Positions 9,579 to 17,459 of a stretch of 60,486 nucleotides of DNA are shown here, piece after piece. The translations under genes and the position numbers were made by a program. Source of the DNA: CAZJHX01 sp964545715 (GTDB taxonomy: Bacteria > Myxococcota_A > UBA9042 > GCA-2863065); NCBI GenBank assembly GCA_964545715.1, contig CAZJHX010000058.1:1-60486 (forward strand). The letters are read 5' to 3'. The notes beneath the pieces were generated by a model, which saw only the letters and a list, made by a program, of their open reading frames with translations, ran no database searches and was not told the origin of the DNA. Each line of letters starts with the position of its first letter. Positions within the stretch are counted from its first letter, which is position 1.

Positions 9579-9770
9579 TTATTCGGCCTGCGGCTGTTTC
9601 TGTCTGACTCGCCTCATGGGCAGGGTGTCGCCCGCGAGCAACGACAGGTACCGCTTCAGCGACGCATGCACGGCTTTTAGCGAGGTGTCCGACGTAAAGT
9701 GGATACCCACAGTGGACTTCGCCAACCAGCCCGTCTCTGGCTGAGATGCTGGCTGCGACCGTGAAACGTC
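9579..9770 (-). other. Out-of-frame C-terminal part of the PilZ gene
   Basis: On the minus strand from about 9770 down to a TAA at 9579-9581 another frame encodes PETGWLAKSTVGIHFTS followed by about 35 residues ending KQPQAE. TVGIHF is the last beta strand typical of PilZ domains (consensus VGVRF). The full span 9579-9979 is 401 nt, that is 133 codons plus 2, so one missing base or two extra bases near 9755-9772 would restore a normal domain. The stop lies 50 nt before the aminopeptidase start. Confidence 0.6.
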
Positions 9771-9979
9771 AGCACCTCGGGGCCAAGCTCCAGGATCAGC
9801 GTCACGGGCTCGCCGACGACGATGTCGCGCGCAGCCTTCTCGGACAGCTTTACGGCCAGGCCATCTTCGGAGATGTCGAGTACGCGTCGGGATCGCACGG
9901 ACCAGCCGCTCTCACCCTCGATGGTTACACGCGCGGGATTCGTCCATGTCGGACGGAAACGTCGGGACTTTCTGCTCAT
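9677..9979 (-). CDS. PilZ-domain protein, C-terminus frameshifted
   Basis: As read, this is a 100-residue protein. It has the first PilZ element (RKSRRFRP, Arg-rich) and the second (VLDISEDGLAV, D-x-S-x-x-G), which in this family bind cyclic di-GMP, followed by a strand VTLILELGPEVLTFHG. After FHG the sequence becomes Arg/Ser/Trp-rich and unlike a PilZ domain, whereas the neighbouring frame gives the expected strand TVGIHF. The gene is divergent from the sigma-54 activator at 10032 and probably heads the pepA-like/ileS transcript. The start codon sits in the 5-nt loop of an 8-bp inverted repeat. Probable role: a c-di-GMP receptor acting on motility or regulation. Confidence 0.65.
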   Translation of the reverse strand: MSRKSRRFRPTWTNPARVTIEGESGWSVRSRRVLDISEDGLAVKLSEKAARDIVVGEPVTLILELGPEVLTFHGRSQHLSQRRAGWRSPLWVSTLRRTPR

Positions 9980-9989
9980 CTAGCAGAAA
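9969..9989. promoter_or_regulatory. 8-5-8 inverted repeat around the PilZ start codon
   Basis: TTTCTGCT at 9969-9976 is followed by a 5-nt spacer and the perfect complement AGCAGAAA at 9982-9989. In the minus-strand transcript the loop holds AGATG, so the PilZ ATG would be presented in a hairpin loop. It could control translation or be a DNA-binding site for a regulator; the sequence does not separate the two. Confidence 0.5.
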
Positions 9990-9993
9990 TATC

Positions 9994-10006
9994 GTGACAT
10001 CGTAAA
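9994..10006. promoter_or_regulatory. Operator-like palindrome, site 1
   Basis: GTGACATCGTAAA matches the window consensus TTTACA-N-TGTAAA at 10 of 12 arm positions. It lies between the divergent PilZ and FHA/sigma-54 activator genes, 25 nt before the activator start. Related sites occur before three other genes (13678, 20545/20575, 57596). Confidence 0.4.
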
Positions 10007-10031
10007 TGAATCTTTAGGTATCATCTCTGTC

Positions 10032-11351
10032 GTGAGCGACTTCGACAGCACCGTCACCGCTGTGAGCAAACCGGCCGGCGCCCGCGCGCTGCCCTGGAAC
10101 GCCCACGTGGTTCACCAACCGTCCGGCGAACCCGTAAAAGCGGTCACACGGGTGGGCCCCCGCGGCCTGAAGTTCGGCCGCGAGCCCGGCAGCCGCCCCG
10201 GCTACCTGGCGGTACCGGACTCCCGCATGTCGCGCCTACACGCCGTGCTGGAGCCGCGCCGTGACGGCGGCCTGGTCTTAGCGGACAACGGATCCAAAAA
10301 CGGGACCTTCGTCAACGGACGTCGCGTCGATCGCCAGGCGGTGCAGCACGGCGACGTGATCCGCCTGGGCGACACCCTGTTCGTGCTCACGCAGCGGGTG
10401 CTCGGCGCGCAGACCGCCGATGACCTGGGCATGTGGGGCTCGTCAGCCGTCATCGAGGCACTGCGCGAGTCGATTCGCCGGGTCGCCCCCAGCGAGCTGT
10501 CCGTCTTGATCACCGGCGACACCGGCACGGGCAAGGAGCTCGTGGCGCGGGCCATTCACGCCCGCAGCGGCCGCTCGGGTCGCTTCGTGGCGGTCAACTG
10601 CGCCGCCCTACCCCACACGCTGGTCGAGAGCACGCTCTTCGGACACCGCAAGGGTGCCTTTACCGGCGCGGTCGCCAACGAGTCCGGCGCATTTGCCCAG
10701 GCCCACCGCGGCACGCTGTTTCTGGACGAGGTCGGGGAGATGACGCCCGAGGCGCAGCCCAAGCTGCTGCGCGCCCTGGAGACCGGGGAGGTCACGCCGG
10801 TCGGGGCGGGCGCCACCACCACCGTCGACGTCCGCGTGGTGGCCGCCACAAACCGGCCACTGATGAGCCGCATGGACGACGGGCTGTTCCGCGACGACCT
10901 GTACGCCCGCCTGGCCGGCGTGGTGTTGGAGACCCCGCCGCTGGCGGCACGCCCCTCGGATATCCTGCCGCTCTTCCGGCGGTTCACAAACGGCCCGTTT
11001 GACGCCGACTTTGCCGAGGCGCTGCTGCTGCACACGTGGCCCATGAACGTGCGCGAGCTGCGCAAGCTGGCCGAGCGGCTGCCCGTGATGCACCCGAATG
11101 TGACGACCTATGAGGTGGAGATGCTGGACGCGGAGCTGCAGCGGCGCGTTTTGGAGCGCACGCCACCGGACGCTCAGCCGCAGGATGGCATCGCGACCAC
11201 CGGCCCGCCGACCAAAGAGACGCTGATCGCGCTGCTTGCCGCCTGCGGTGGCAACGTGTCTCTGGTCGGCGAGCGGGTCGGACGCAGTCGAAAGCAGGTC
11301 TATCGGTGGATGGAGACGCTCGGTATACCGAGAGGCACCGGGCGTACATAG
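10032..11351 (+). CDS. FHA-domain sigma-54-dependent transcriptional activator
   Basis: The 439-residue protein starts at a GTG. Residues 40-118 form an FHA domain with GR at 49-50, SRMSRLH at 64-70 and NGSKNGTFVNG at 86-96, which binds phosphothreonine peptides. Residues 135-360 form a sigma-54 activation AAA+ domain: Walker A GDTGTGKE at 162-169, an intact GAFTGA loop at 208-213 for contact with sigma-54, and Walker B TLFLDE at 228-233. The C-terminus is a Fis-type helix-turn-helix (GNVSLVGERVGRSRKQVYRWM). It probably converts Ser/Thr kinase signalling into activation of sigma-54 promoters, a common arrangement in Myxococcota. No kinase gene is adjacent. The stop is 6 nt from the convergent alanine-rich lipoprotein gene. 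Confidence 0.95.
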   Translation: MSDFDSTVTAVSKPAGARALPWNAHVVHQPSGEPVKAVTRVGPRGLKFGREPGSRPGYLAVPDSRMSRLHAVLEPRRDGGLVLADNGSKNGTFVNGRRVDRQAVQHGDVIRLGDTLFVLTQRVLGAQTADDLGMWGSSAVIEALRESIRRVAPSELSVLITGDTGTGKELVARAIHARSGRSGRFVAVNCAALPHTLVESTLFGHRKGAFTGAVANESGAFAQAHRGTLFLDEVGEMTPEAQPKLLRALETGEVTPVGAGATTTVDVRVVAATNRPLMSRMDDGLFRDDLYARLAGVVLETPPLAARPSDILPLFRRFTNGPFDADFAEALLLHTWPMNVRELRKLAERLPVMHPNVTTYEVEMLDAELQRRVLERTPPDAQPQDGIATTGPPTKETLIALLAACGGNVSLVGERVGRSRKQVYRWMETLGIPRGTGRT

Positions 11352-11357
11352 CCCTGC

Positions 11358-13517
11358 TCACTTCGACGGCGCGTACTCGTCAGAACACATCGCGCAGGCC
11401 TGAGGCGCCAGCTGCGACATGCAGTCGATCTTCTGCATCAGCTGCTCGAGCTCGGCGCCCATCTGCTGCAGCTGCTTCTCTTTGCCAGCCAGCTCGGCAG
11501 CCATCGTGGCGTTCTCGGCGGCCAGCAGCTGGGTCTCGGCGTCCAGGGCCATCATGCCCTCTTCGCACATCGCCAGCTTGGTGGCCGTGCCGCCCGTGGT
11601 GGTCACGCACAGCTCGGCCTGGCAGTCGCCGCTGGCCACCGCTGTCGCCTGCGCCTCGGCAGAGGCGGCCGCGGTCGCGATCCCCTTGGCCGTGGCCGCC
11701 GCGAAAGCCGCCGCGTCAGCGTGGCCCTGCACCGCGGTCAGCGTCGTCGTAGCGGTCGCCGCGCCGGTCTTCATGGCCGTCAGGGTCGCCATCGCCGCTC
11801 CCGCAGCGGCCTGAGCATCGGCATCGGCAGTCGTCAAAGCGTGCGCCGCGGCCAACGCCGCTGAGTGGGCTTTGGCGGCCGCGCTGGCAGACGCTTGAGC
11901 GGTCGACCACGCGTCGGCCGTAGCCTTGGCGCTGGCAAATGCATCCGCGTGCGCCTTGGCCAGCGCGGCGGCGACAGCCTCGGTCTCGGCGACAGTCCAG
12001 CCACCCACGCCCAGCGCCTCGGCCAGCGCCTCGGCCTCAGCCTCGGCCTCAGCACGCGCCGACGCCGCGGCGATGGCGGACGCCTCAGCCAGGGCGATCG
12101 CGCCCGCCGACGCCTTGGCCTTGGCCGTGGCATCCGCATGGGCCGCAGCAAACGCAGCAGCCTCAGCCACGGCGATAGCGTGCGCTGCGGCAGCCGTCGC
12201 GGAGAAGGCGTTGACCTCGGCCAGCGCGACAGCAGTCGCATCGGCCTGGGCCTGCGCGGTCGCAGCGGCTGTGGACGCCGCCATCGCCGAACTGCTTGCC
12301 GCGGTCCGAGCGCTCACAGCCGACGAGGCCAGCGCGGACGCCTGGGCCGACGCCGACGCCGTCACAACCGCGCACGGCACGGCTGCGGAGGCGGTCGCCA
12401 TCTGGCCCGCGTAAGACTCAGCCGCGGTCGCGCTGGCCTTGGCAGCCTGCGCGCTGGATGCGCTCTCGGAGGCCGCTGTCGCGACCGCCGCCGCAGCAGC
12501 AGCAGCCGTCGCCGACGCCTCGGCAGCCGCCAGCGCGTGTGCCTCGGCAGCGGAGAAAGCAGCCGCTGCGGACGCCTCGGCAGCACCGGCAATCACCGCG
12601 ACCTGGCTGAGCGAGGCCGCATACGAGGCGGCGTTGTCGCTGGTCCATGAGGCCGCAACCTTCCAGTCGGTGGCCATGTCAAACGCGAACTGAGCGGCCT
12701 TTGCGTGCCGGTACTCGTAGTCGCCGTCGCGGTCCCAGCTCAGCAGGTGGTCCTCGATCTCACCCTCGACAAAAGTGCCGCACCCGTCCCAGCCGCGCCC
12801 ATCCTCCGGGTCTGCCACAGGCTCGTCCGTAAGGGCCACACGGGTCCACGCCTGAAGCGGGGCGGCAAGCGGGTTCTCCAAGTTGATGTCCAGCTCCAGC
12901 AGCCCATCGGGGCCCGCCGGCAGGGTGACCTCGACGTTGCGAGCGACCCACTCGACGGTCTTGTCGGTGTCCTCCCACGCGCCGTCACGGTCCAGGTCCA
13001 TCAGCACGTTCAACACGGCAACCCGCTCTTCGGGGCCCTCGTTGCGCAGCCGCAGCCGGAGCATGAAGCTGCCCGGCTCGCCCACCAGGCGGAGGCCGTC
13101 GTCATAGCGGTCGTCGTCCACCTCATTGGAGGTGCCGTCGGGGTCGCCGGCGTCACGCACGCCACGCTCGTGGCTGGCATCGTCACCGATGCGCAGACTC
13201 TCGGTCGACAGCGCATTAGCGCCGGACGCGGACGGGTCGACCCGGCAGTAGGCCGTGTCATAGCGCGACGGGAACATCCCGACCGCGGCAGCGGCGGGGT
13301 CCACATATAAGGTAGGAAGCTCGTCCGGGGCGTCGCCCCAGTCGGCTAGCGGCGCTCCGGCGGCGACCGCGTCGGGTCCGTTGCTCTCACTGGGCCCCGG
13401 CGCCTCGATCGGATCGGGCTCCGGCCCCGGATCCGCCTTTTTTGACGGCTTGGGGGTATCGCAGGCGACCCATGTCAGGGTCGCGAGAAGCATTAACCAG
13501 GTCGTTCGATTTATCAT
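11358..13517 (-). CDS. Alanine-rich repeat lipoprotein with GEVED-like domain
   Basis: The start at 13517 is chosen because AGGAGG precedes it by 6 nt and the product then opens with a lipoprotein signal (LLATLTWVAC). The 719-residue protein has a Pro/Glu linker, then about 190 residues resembling the GEVED domain: an acidic DGTSNEVDDDRYDDG segment, NVLMDLDRDGAWED, and VEGEIEDHLLSWDRDGDYEY. Next come about 330 residues made almost only of Ala, Ser, Thr and Glu in helical low-complexity sequence, and finally a coiled-coil segment (ETQLLAAENATMAAELAGKEK) with a few Cys. It should be anchored in the outer membrane with a long helical rod. The function is unknown. A divergent expansin gene starts 222 bp upstream, and an operator-like palindrome lies between them. 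Confidence 0.8.
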   Translation of the reverse strand: MINRTTWLMLLATLTWVACDTPKPSKKADPGPEPDPIEAPGPSESNGPDAVAAGAPLADWGDAPDELPTLYVDPAAAAVGMFPSRYDTAYCRVDPSASGANALSTESLRIGDDASHERGVRDAGDPDGTSNEVDDDRYDDGLRLVGEPGSFMLRLRLRNEGPEERVAVLNVLMDLDRDGAWEDTDKTVEWVARNVEVTLPAGPDGLLELDINLENPLAAPLQAWTRVALTDEPVADPEDGRGWDGCGTFVEGEIEDHLLSWDRDGDYEYRHAKAAQFAFDMATDWKVAASWTSDNAASYAASLSQVAVIAGAAEASAAAAFSAAEAHALAAAEASATAAAAAAAVATAASESASSAQAAKASATAAESYAGQMATASAAVPCAVVTASASAQASALASSAVSARTAASSSAMAASTAAATAQAQADATAVALAEVNAFSATAAAAHAIAVAEAAAFAAAHADATAKAKASAGAIALAEASAIAAASARAEAEAEAEALAEALGVGGWTVAETEAVAAALAKAHADAFASAKATADAWSTAQASASAAAKAHSAALAAAHALTTADADAQAAAGAAMATLTAMKTGAATATTTLTAVQGHADAAAFAAATAKGIATAAASAEAQATAVASGDCQAELCVTTTGGTATKLAMCEEGMMALDAETQLLAAENATMAAELAGKEKQLQQMGAELEQLMQKIDCMSQLAPQACAMCSDEYAPSK
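11640..12680 (-). repeat. Degenerate Ala-codon repeat tract
   Basis: About 1 kb of GCC/GCG/GCT-dominated sequence encodes an Ala-rich rod with recurring AEAxAxAAA and AxAxADAxA patterns. It has no fixed unit at DNA level and creates long spurious open frames on both strands. Confidence 0.7.
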
Positions 13518-13677
13518 GGCGTCCTCCTGCCCCGCGGGGCGGTCAGCTGTGAGTCGACGCCGTTTGTCGCAAGGCGTGTGCCACCCATACCCTGCGTAAT
13601 TTCGGTCAGATAGACGTTCCAAACCTGGGACGTCACAGCCGCGACGGGTCCCACGTCACACGTGTCTCAACTTTTTA

Positions 13678-13690
13678 TTTACATCGTAAA
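13678..13690. promoter_or_regulatory. Operator-like palindrome, site 2
   Basis: TTTACATCGTAAA matches TTTACA-N-TGTAAA at 11 of 12 arm positions. It lies 48 nt before the expansin ATG and 160 nt before the divergent alanine-rich lipoprotein, in AT-rich sequence that stands out from its surroundings. Confidence 0.5.
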
Positions 13691-13738
13691 GAAATCTCTT
13701 GATCGCCCTCGCGTTTTTGTCATACAGTGTGTTTTGTG

Positions 13739-14905
13739 ATGAACCTGACAAGGACCAGCACGCTTTGGGTGTCATTTCTCGCCGCGACCGTCGTCGGTTG
13801 CTTTGGCGGGCAGTCAGGCAACGACCCCAGCATATGGGGAGGGTACGGCGGTGGCGGGACCTCGATCGGCGGGACAAACCCGTCACAGCCGCCCGCGAGC
13901 GCGTCGCCCACGTACGGGTACGCCGCCATCGATTACAGCAGCGTGCACTCGGGCGACGCCCTGTATTACACCCCGGATACCGGCGGGAGCTGCAGCTTCG
14001 ACCTGACCGGCAACGACCTGATGGTCGCCGCGATCAACAAGCAGGACTACAGCGCCGCAAACGCGTGTGGCGCCTATGTGCGCGTGGACGGTCCCAACGG
14101 GTCGGTCACCGTGCGCATCGTCGACATGTGCCTCAACTGCAAAGTCGGCGACATCGATCTCAGCCAGCACGCCTACTCGCAGATCGCAGACATCCAGGAG
14201 GGCATCACGCCCGTCAACTGGCAGTTCGTACAGGCGCCGATCGGCGGCAACCTGCAATACCGGCTGAAGGTCGGCAGCACCATCGGCTGGACCGCCGTGC
14301 AGATCCGCAACCACCTGCACCCGATCGTCTCCATGGAGATGAAGCGCCTGAAAGGCAAGTGGCGCAAGATGGTGCGCCAGCCGTACAACTACTTCGTCTA
14401 CGAGAAGGGCATGGGCGCAGGTCCCTGGTCCATCCGCGTGACCGACATCTTCGGCCAAATCGTGCAGGACGATTACGTGCAGCTGTATCCGGGCGAGCTC
14501 GTCTGGAGCTCCTATCAGTTTCCCGAGGTAACCAGCAGCTCGCAGCCGCCCACAGATCCGGGCACGCCCCCGGTCGACGGTGGCGGCGACGGGACCGACG
14601 GCAGTGACCCCGAGACACCTCCTCCGGTTGTCGCGCCGGACTTCCCGCGCGGCCCGGACGGGATCGAGCTGACGTACGACAAGGAAGAGTTCCCAGGCGG
14701 CTACTGCGCCACGATCTTCGCGGAAAACCCAGGCGACGAGTACCTGGACTGGTATGCGGAGCTGGACTTCGCCGGCAAGCTCAAGAAGATCTGGAACTGC
14801 TCGTACGCGCTGTCCGAGGGCATGATCACCTTGTACGGCCTGTCGCACAACGCCGGGCTGTCCCCGGGCGGCTACACCGAGTGCGGTTTCTGCACCGATC
14901 TGTGA
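13739..14905 (+). CDS. Expansin-like lipoprotein with C-terminal CBM2-like domain
   Basis: The ATG at 13739 gives a signal ending AATVVGC (lipobox), then a Gly/Ser linker. Residues of about 60-160 form the double-psi beta-barrel of bacterial expansins (AINKQDYSAANACGAYVRV, VRIVDMCLNCKVGDIDLS, IADIQEGITPVNWQFVQAPI), matching the EXLX1/YoaJ pattern. Next comes the second expansin domain (AVQIRNHLHPIVSMEM, WRKMVRQPYNYFV, IRVTDIFGQIVQDD). After a Pro/Asp linker, a third domain (YCATIFAENPGDEYLDWYAE, WNCSYAL, LSPGGYTECGF) resembles a family-2 cellulose-binding module. Expansins loosen cellulose or plant-type walls without hydrolysis. Lipidation would hold the protein at the cell surface. The next gene starts 15 nt downstream. 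Confidence 0.88.
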   Translation: MNLTRTSTLWVSFLAATVVGCFGGQSGNDPSIWGGYGGGGTSIGGTNPSQPPASASPTYGYAAIDYSSVHSGDALYYTPDTGGSCSFDLTGNDLMVAAINKQDYSAANACGAYVRVDGPNGSVTVRIVDMCLNCKVGDIDLSQHAYSQIADIQEGITPVNWQFVQAPIGGNLQYRLKVGSTIGWTAVQIRNHLHPIVSMEMKRLKGKWRKMVRQPYNYFVYEKGMGAGPWSIRVTDIFGQIVQDDYVQLYPGELVWSSYQFPEVTSSSQPPTDPGTPPVDGGGDGTDGSDPETPPPVVAPDFPRGPDGIELTYDKEEFPGGYCATIFAENPGDEYLDWYAELDFAGKLKKIWNCSYALSEGMITLYGLSHNAGLSPGGYTECGFCTDL

Positions 14906-14920
14906 TAGCTTCGGCTCCAG

Positions 14921-15637
14921 ATGAGCCGCCAAAACCTCCTCGCAATCATCGTTATCGGCCTTCTGCTCGTCAGCTGTGCGCCGGTCGTCGGCAGCGGGCT
15001 GTCCGTGCTCACCGGCCTGGCCCTGCTGCTGGTATTTGTGCCTCTGGGATACGCCAAGGGTCCACCGGCGCCGCCACCCCCGTGCGACGGCTACCGCCAC
15101 TACAGCTGCAACAACGGCCGCATCGCCAGCAGCTGCTGTCCCAAAGGGGCCAAATGCAACTATGCGTACGCGCCGTACGTGGACTGTGGCCACAAGACCT
15201 GTGTGTCCGGCAAGAACCCCGGCAAGTGTCCCGACCGCCATCCCCGCACGGTGCCCGCCGCGGACAAGGCGGCATGCTCAAGCAAGGGCGGTAGCTGGCA
15301 GAAGGCGTGCATCGCCCGCAAGGTGACCGATGCCTGCATCACACCGATGCACACAAACTACATGGGTCCGCCGCTGAACCCGCCCTACAAGACCTGCGGC
15401 GACGATCGCTGCACGACCAACAAGCTGCGCGACGACTGCTACCCGACCCGCAAAGAGATCACCGATAAAGAGTGCCGCGGCACCTGGCGCAAGGCGTGCA
15501 TCCGCGCCACGGTGACCGAGCGCTGCTTCCCGGATCCCCCGACCAACTACTCGGGCGTCTTCTACAAGAGCACGCAATACACCGATTGCGGCAGCGGCGT
15601 GTGCGCGGTCGGCACGGATAAATCGCACTGTCGGTGA
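14921..15637 (+). CDS. Cys-rich lipoprotein with duplicated module
   Basis: The 238-residue product begins with a lipoprotein signal (IIVIGLLLVSC) and has a second hydrophobic stretch at about residues 26-44 (LSVLTGLALLLVFVPLGYA), so it may span the membrane after the lipid anchor. The rest is Cys-rich and carries an internal duplication: GSWQKACIARKVTDAC followed by TNYMGPP and YKTCGDDRC, then GTWRKACIRATVTERC followed by TNYSG and YTDCGSGVC. The Cys pairs suggest disulfide-stabilised modules outside the cytoplasm. The stop overlaps the start of the ferritin-like gene, so the two are probably translated together. I do not recognise the family. Confidence 0.75.
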   Translation: MSRQNLLAIIVIGLLLVSCAPVVGSGLSVLTGLALLLVFVPLGYAKGPPAPPPPCDGYRHYSCNNGRIASSCCPKGAKCNYAYAPYVDCGHKTCVSGKNPGKCPDRHPRTVPAADKAACSSKGGSWQKACIARKVTDACITPMHTNYMGPPLNPPYKTCGDDRCTTNKLRDDCYPTRKEITDKECRGTWRKACIRATVTERCFPDPPTNYSGVFYKSTQYTDCGSGVCAVGTDKSHCR

Positions 15638-16437
15638 TGGGGCAGCCCCTGCTCCGTACCGGCGGGATCTTCAAGCGGATCCACGACGAGCTGGCCGGCA
15701 ACACCGTCGCGTTCGACGACTTCGACCCGGCCGCGTTCGACCCCCAGCTAATCGGGTACGCGCAGCAGGTCTGGGCCGAGCGCGTGCGCACCGAGTTTCG
15801 ATCCATCCAGGTCCTGACCCGGTTTACGACCGAGATCCTGGGCGCAGGCGATCCGCTGGAGGTCTATGCCGGCGCCGCCGACGCGATCATGGACGAGATC
15901 CGGCACACCGCCCTATGCGCCGGCATGCTGCAAGCGCTCGGAGCCGAGGCTCAGCTCCCAAACCCGGTGGAAGAACAGGAGAACCCCGAGTTTCTCGCGT
16001 TGCCGATGGCCCAGCGCGCTCTGGGCACGGCGATCTCGATGCTGGCGATCAGCGAGACTCTGTCCACCGGCTTCATCGACGACCTGCGCCAGCGATGCGG
16101 CCAACCTCAGGTCCACGCCGTGCTCGCAACCACGCTCGCGGACGAGGACACGCATCACGAGTACGGCTGGAGCTACGTCGAGAACTCCATGCAGCGCTTC
16201 GAGCCGGACACGCTGCCCTTCTGGCGCAAGGTGGTCGAGGTGACGCTGGAGCCTCACCTGCAGTCCGCGCAGAGAGCGCTGGCCGACGTCCCACTCCACC
16301 GCCGCCACCTGGACGCCTGGCCCGAGCCCGAGCTGGCGGAGCTTGGGATCCTGAGCGCCCAGAGAGAGGCGCTGATCTTCGAGAGGACGTACCAGCGCGC
16401 CGTTGCGCCCCGTCTGCAAGCGCTTGGGTTGCTGTAA
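15637..16437 (+). CDS. Ferritin-like diiron protein
   Basis: The start ATG at 15637 overlaps the upstream stop (TGATG); a GTG one codon earlier is possible. The 267-residue protein is mostly helical and shows the four-helix diiron pattern: ERVRTEFRSIQVLTRF, then DAIMDEIRHTALCAGML (ExxH), AISMLAISETLSTGF and LADEDTHHEYGWSYVE (ExxH). These supply the Glu/His ligands expected of ferritin-like oxygenases or oxidases. Substrate is unknown. Translational coupling to the Cys-rich lipoprotein suggests that the pair works together, perhaps with the diiron protein modifying a partner of the lipoprotein; that is inference. A short AT-rich gap of 43 nt separates it from the next gene. Confidence 0.78.
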   Translation: MGQPLLRTGGIFKRIHDELAGNTVAFDDFDPAAFDPQLIGYAQQVWAERVRTEFRSIQVLTRFTTEILGAGDPLEVYAGAADAIMDEIRHTALCAGMLQALGAEAQLPNPVEEQENPEFLALPMAQRALGTAISMLAISETLSTGFIDDLRQRCGQPQVHAVLATTLADEDTHHEYGWSYVENSMQRFEPDTLPFWRKVVEVTLEPHLQSAQRALADVPLHRRHLDAWPEPELAELGILSAQREALIFERTYQRAVAPRLQALGLL

Positions 16438-16480
16438 AATAGACGTGACAGTGGTGACTAAATCGGGTTAGTGTGCGGAC

Positions 16481-17452
16481 ATGGTCTGTGCAAGCTGTGG
16501 CAAGAAGCTGGATGACGACGCAGGACAGCACTTTTGCAAGTTCTGTGGCGCAGAGTTGGGTGGGGACCCGGTCAGCAACACGAGCCCGTATCTCGAGATG
16601 CCGGTCGTGGACGACGAGCCGACCATTCAGGGCGCGTGGTGGAACGTACGAAACACGGAAGAGCACGCCGAGCAGGCGCTGACCGTCGGCGGTGGCCTGC
16701 AAGAGGTCCGTCCGGCCCATAAGCGCAAGCCGCTGGAGTATGTGCGTCGCCACACCGACCCGAGAGGCTGGGAGGCCTTTGCGGACAGCGGCAACGCCAC
16801 CAGCGAAGAGATCGAGGTCCACGGCGTAGCACACGTGCAGACGCCCGAGGTGCCGCTGGCCCGGTCCGAGGACATCCTCCTCTTCTGGTTCGGCGACGGA
16901 ATCGACCCGTACGACGTCCCCGATGAGGTCAAGCGCCGCTGGTTCACCAAGGATCCCGAGTTTGATCGCCAGGTCGAGATGCTCTTCGGCGGCGACGTCG
17001 AGCGCGCCGCCAAGGGCGAGTACACCCACTGGAACGTGAGCGCGCGCGGTCGCCTGGCCCACCTGGTTCTGCTGGACCAGTTCTCGTGCAACATCTACCG
17101 CAACCTGCCGCAGGCTTTCGCCAACGACGCCAACGCGCTGGCCATCGCCCTGGACGGCATGCACCGCGGCCACGACGTCGCGCTGCGCCCGGTCGAGCGG
17201 GTCTTCTACTACCTGCCCTTCGAGCACACTGAAGATCTCGAGATGCAAAACCGCTGCGTCGACCTGATGCGGACGCTTGCCGACGAGGCTCCGCGCGACG
17301 CCGAGTTCGTGAAGAGCTGCGTGGTCTGGGCGACCAAGCATCGCGACATCATCGCGCGCTTCGGGCATTTCCCGCACCGCAACGAGGTGCTGGGCCGCGT
17401 CTCGACGCCCCAGGAGCTGGAGTTCCTCAAGCAGCCCGGCTCTTCCTTCTAG
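16481..17452 (+). CDS. DUF924 family protein with N-terminal zinc ribbon
   Basis: The first 27 residues hold a treble CxxC-type zinc ribbon (CASCGKK...FCKFCGAEL). A linker of about 95 residues follows, then a DUF924 domain from about residue 125 (DILLFWFGDGIDP, RWFTKDPEFDRQV, LAHLVLLDQFSCNIYRNLPQAFANDA, FYYLPFEHTEDLEMQ, HRDIIARFGHFPHRNEVLGR). The DUF924 fold is TPR-like and its biochemical role is unsettled. The usual DUF924 protein is about 190 residues, so the zinc ribbon and linker are an addition here. It is followed after 7 nt by the epimerase gene. Confidence 0.88.
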   Translation: MVCASCGKKLDDDAGQHFCKFCGAELGGDPVSNTSPYLEMPVVDDEPTIQGAWWNVRNTEEHAEQALTVGGGLQEVRPAHKRKPLEYVRRHTDPRGWEAFADSGNATSEEIEVHGVAHVQTPEVPLARSEDILLFWFGDGIDPYDVPDEVKRRWFTKDPEFDRQVEMLFGGDVERAAKGEYTHWNVSARGRLAHLVLLDQFSCNIYRNLPQAFANDANALAIALDGMHRGHDVALRPVERVFYYLPFEHTEDLEMQNRCVDLMRTLADEAPRDAEFVKSCVVWATKHRDIIARFGHFPHRNEVLGRVSTPQELEFLKQPGSSF

Positions 17453-17459
17453 CAGCCCC

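Noticed and set aside
10032..11351. A sigma-54 promoter (GG-N10-GC) for the activator or its neighbours.
   Set aside because: I scanned the adjacent intergenic regions and saw no convincing -24/-12 element.
13883..15241. Minus-strand frame of about 450 codons opposite the expansin gene.
   Set aside because: The plus strand holds the expansin and lipoprotein motifs; the minus product is low-complexity.
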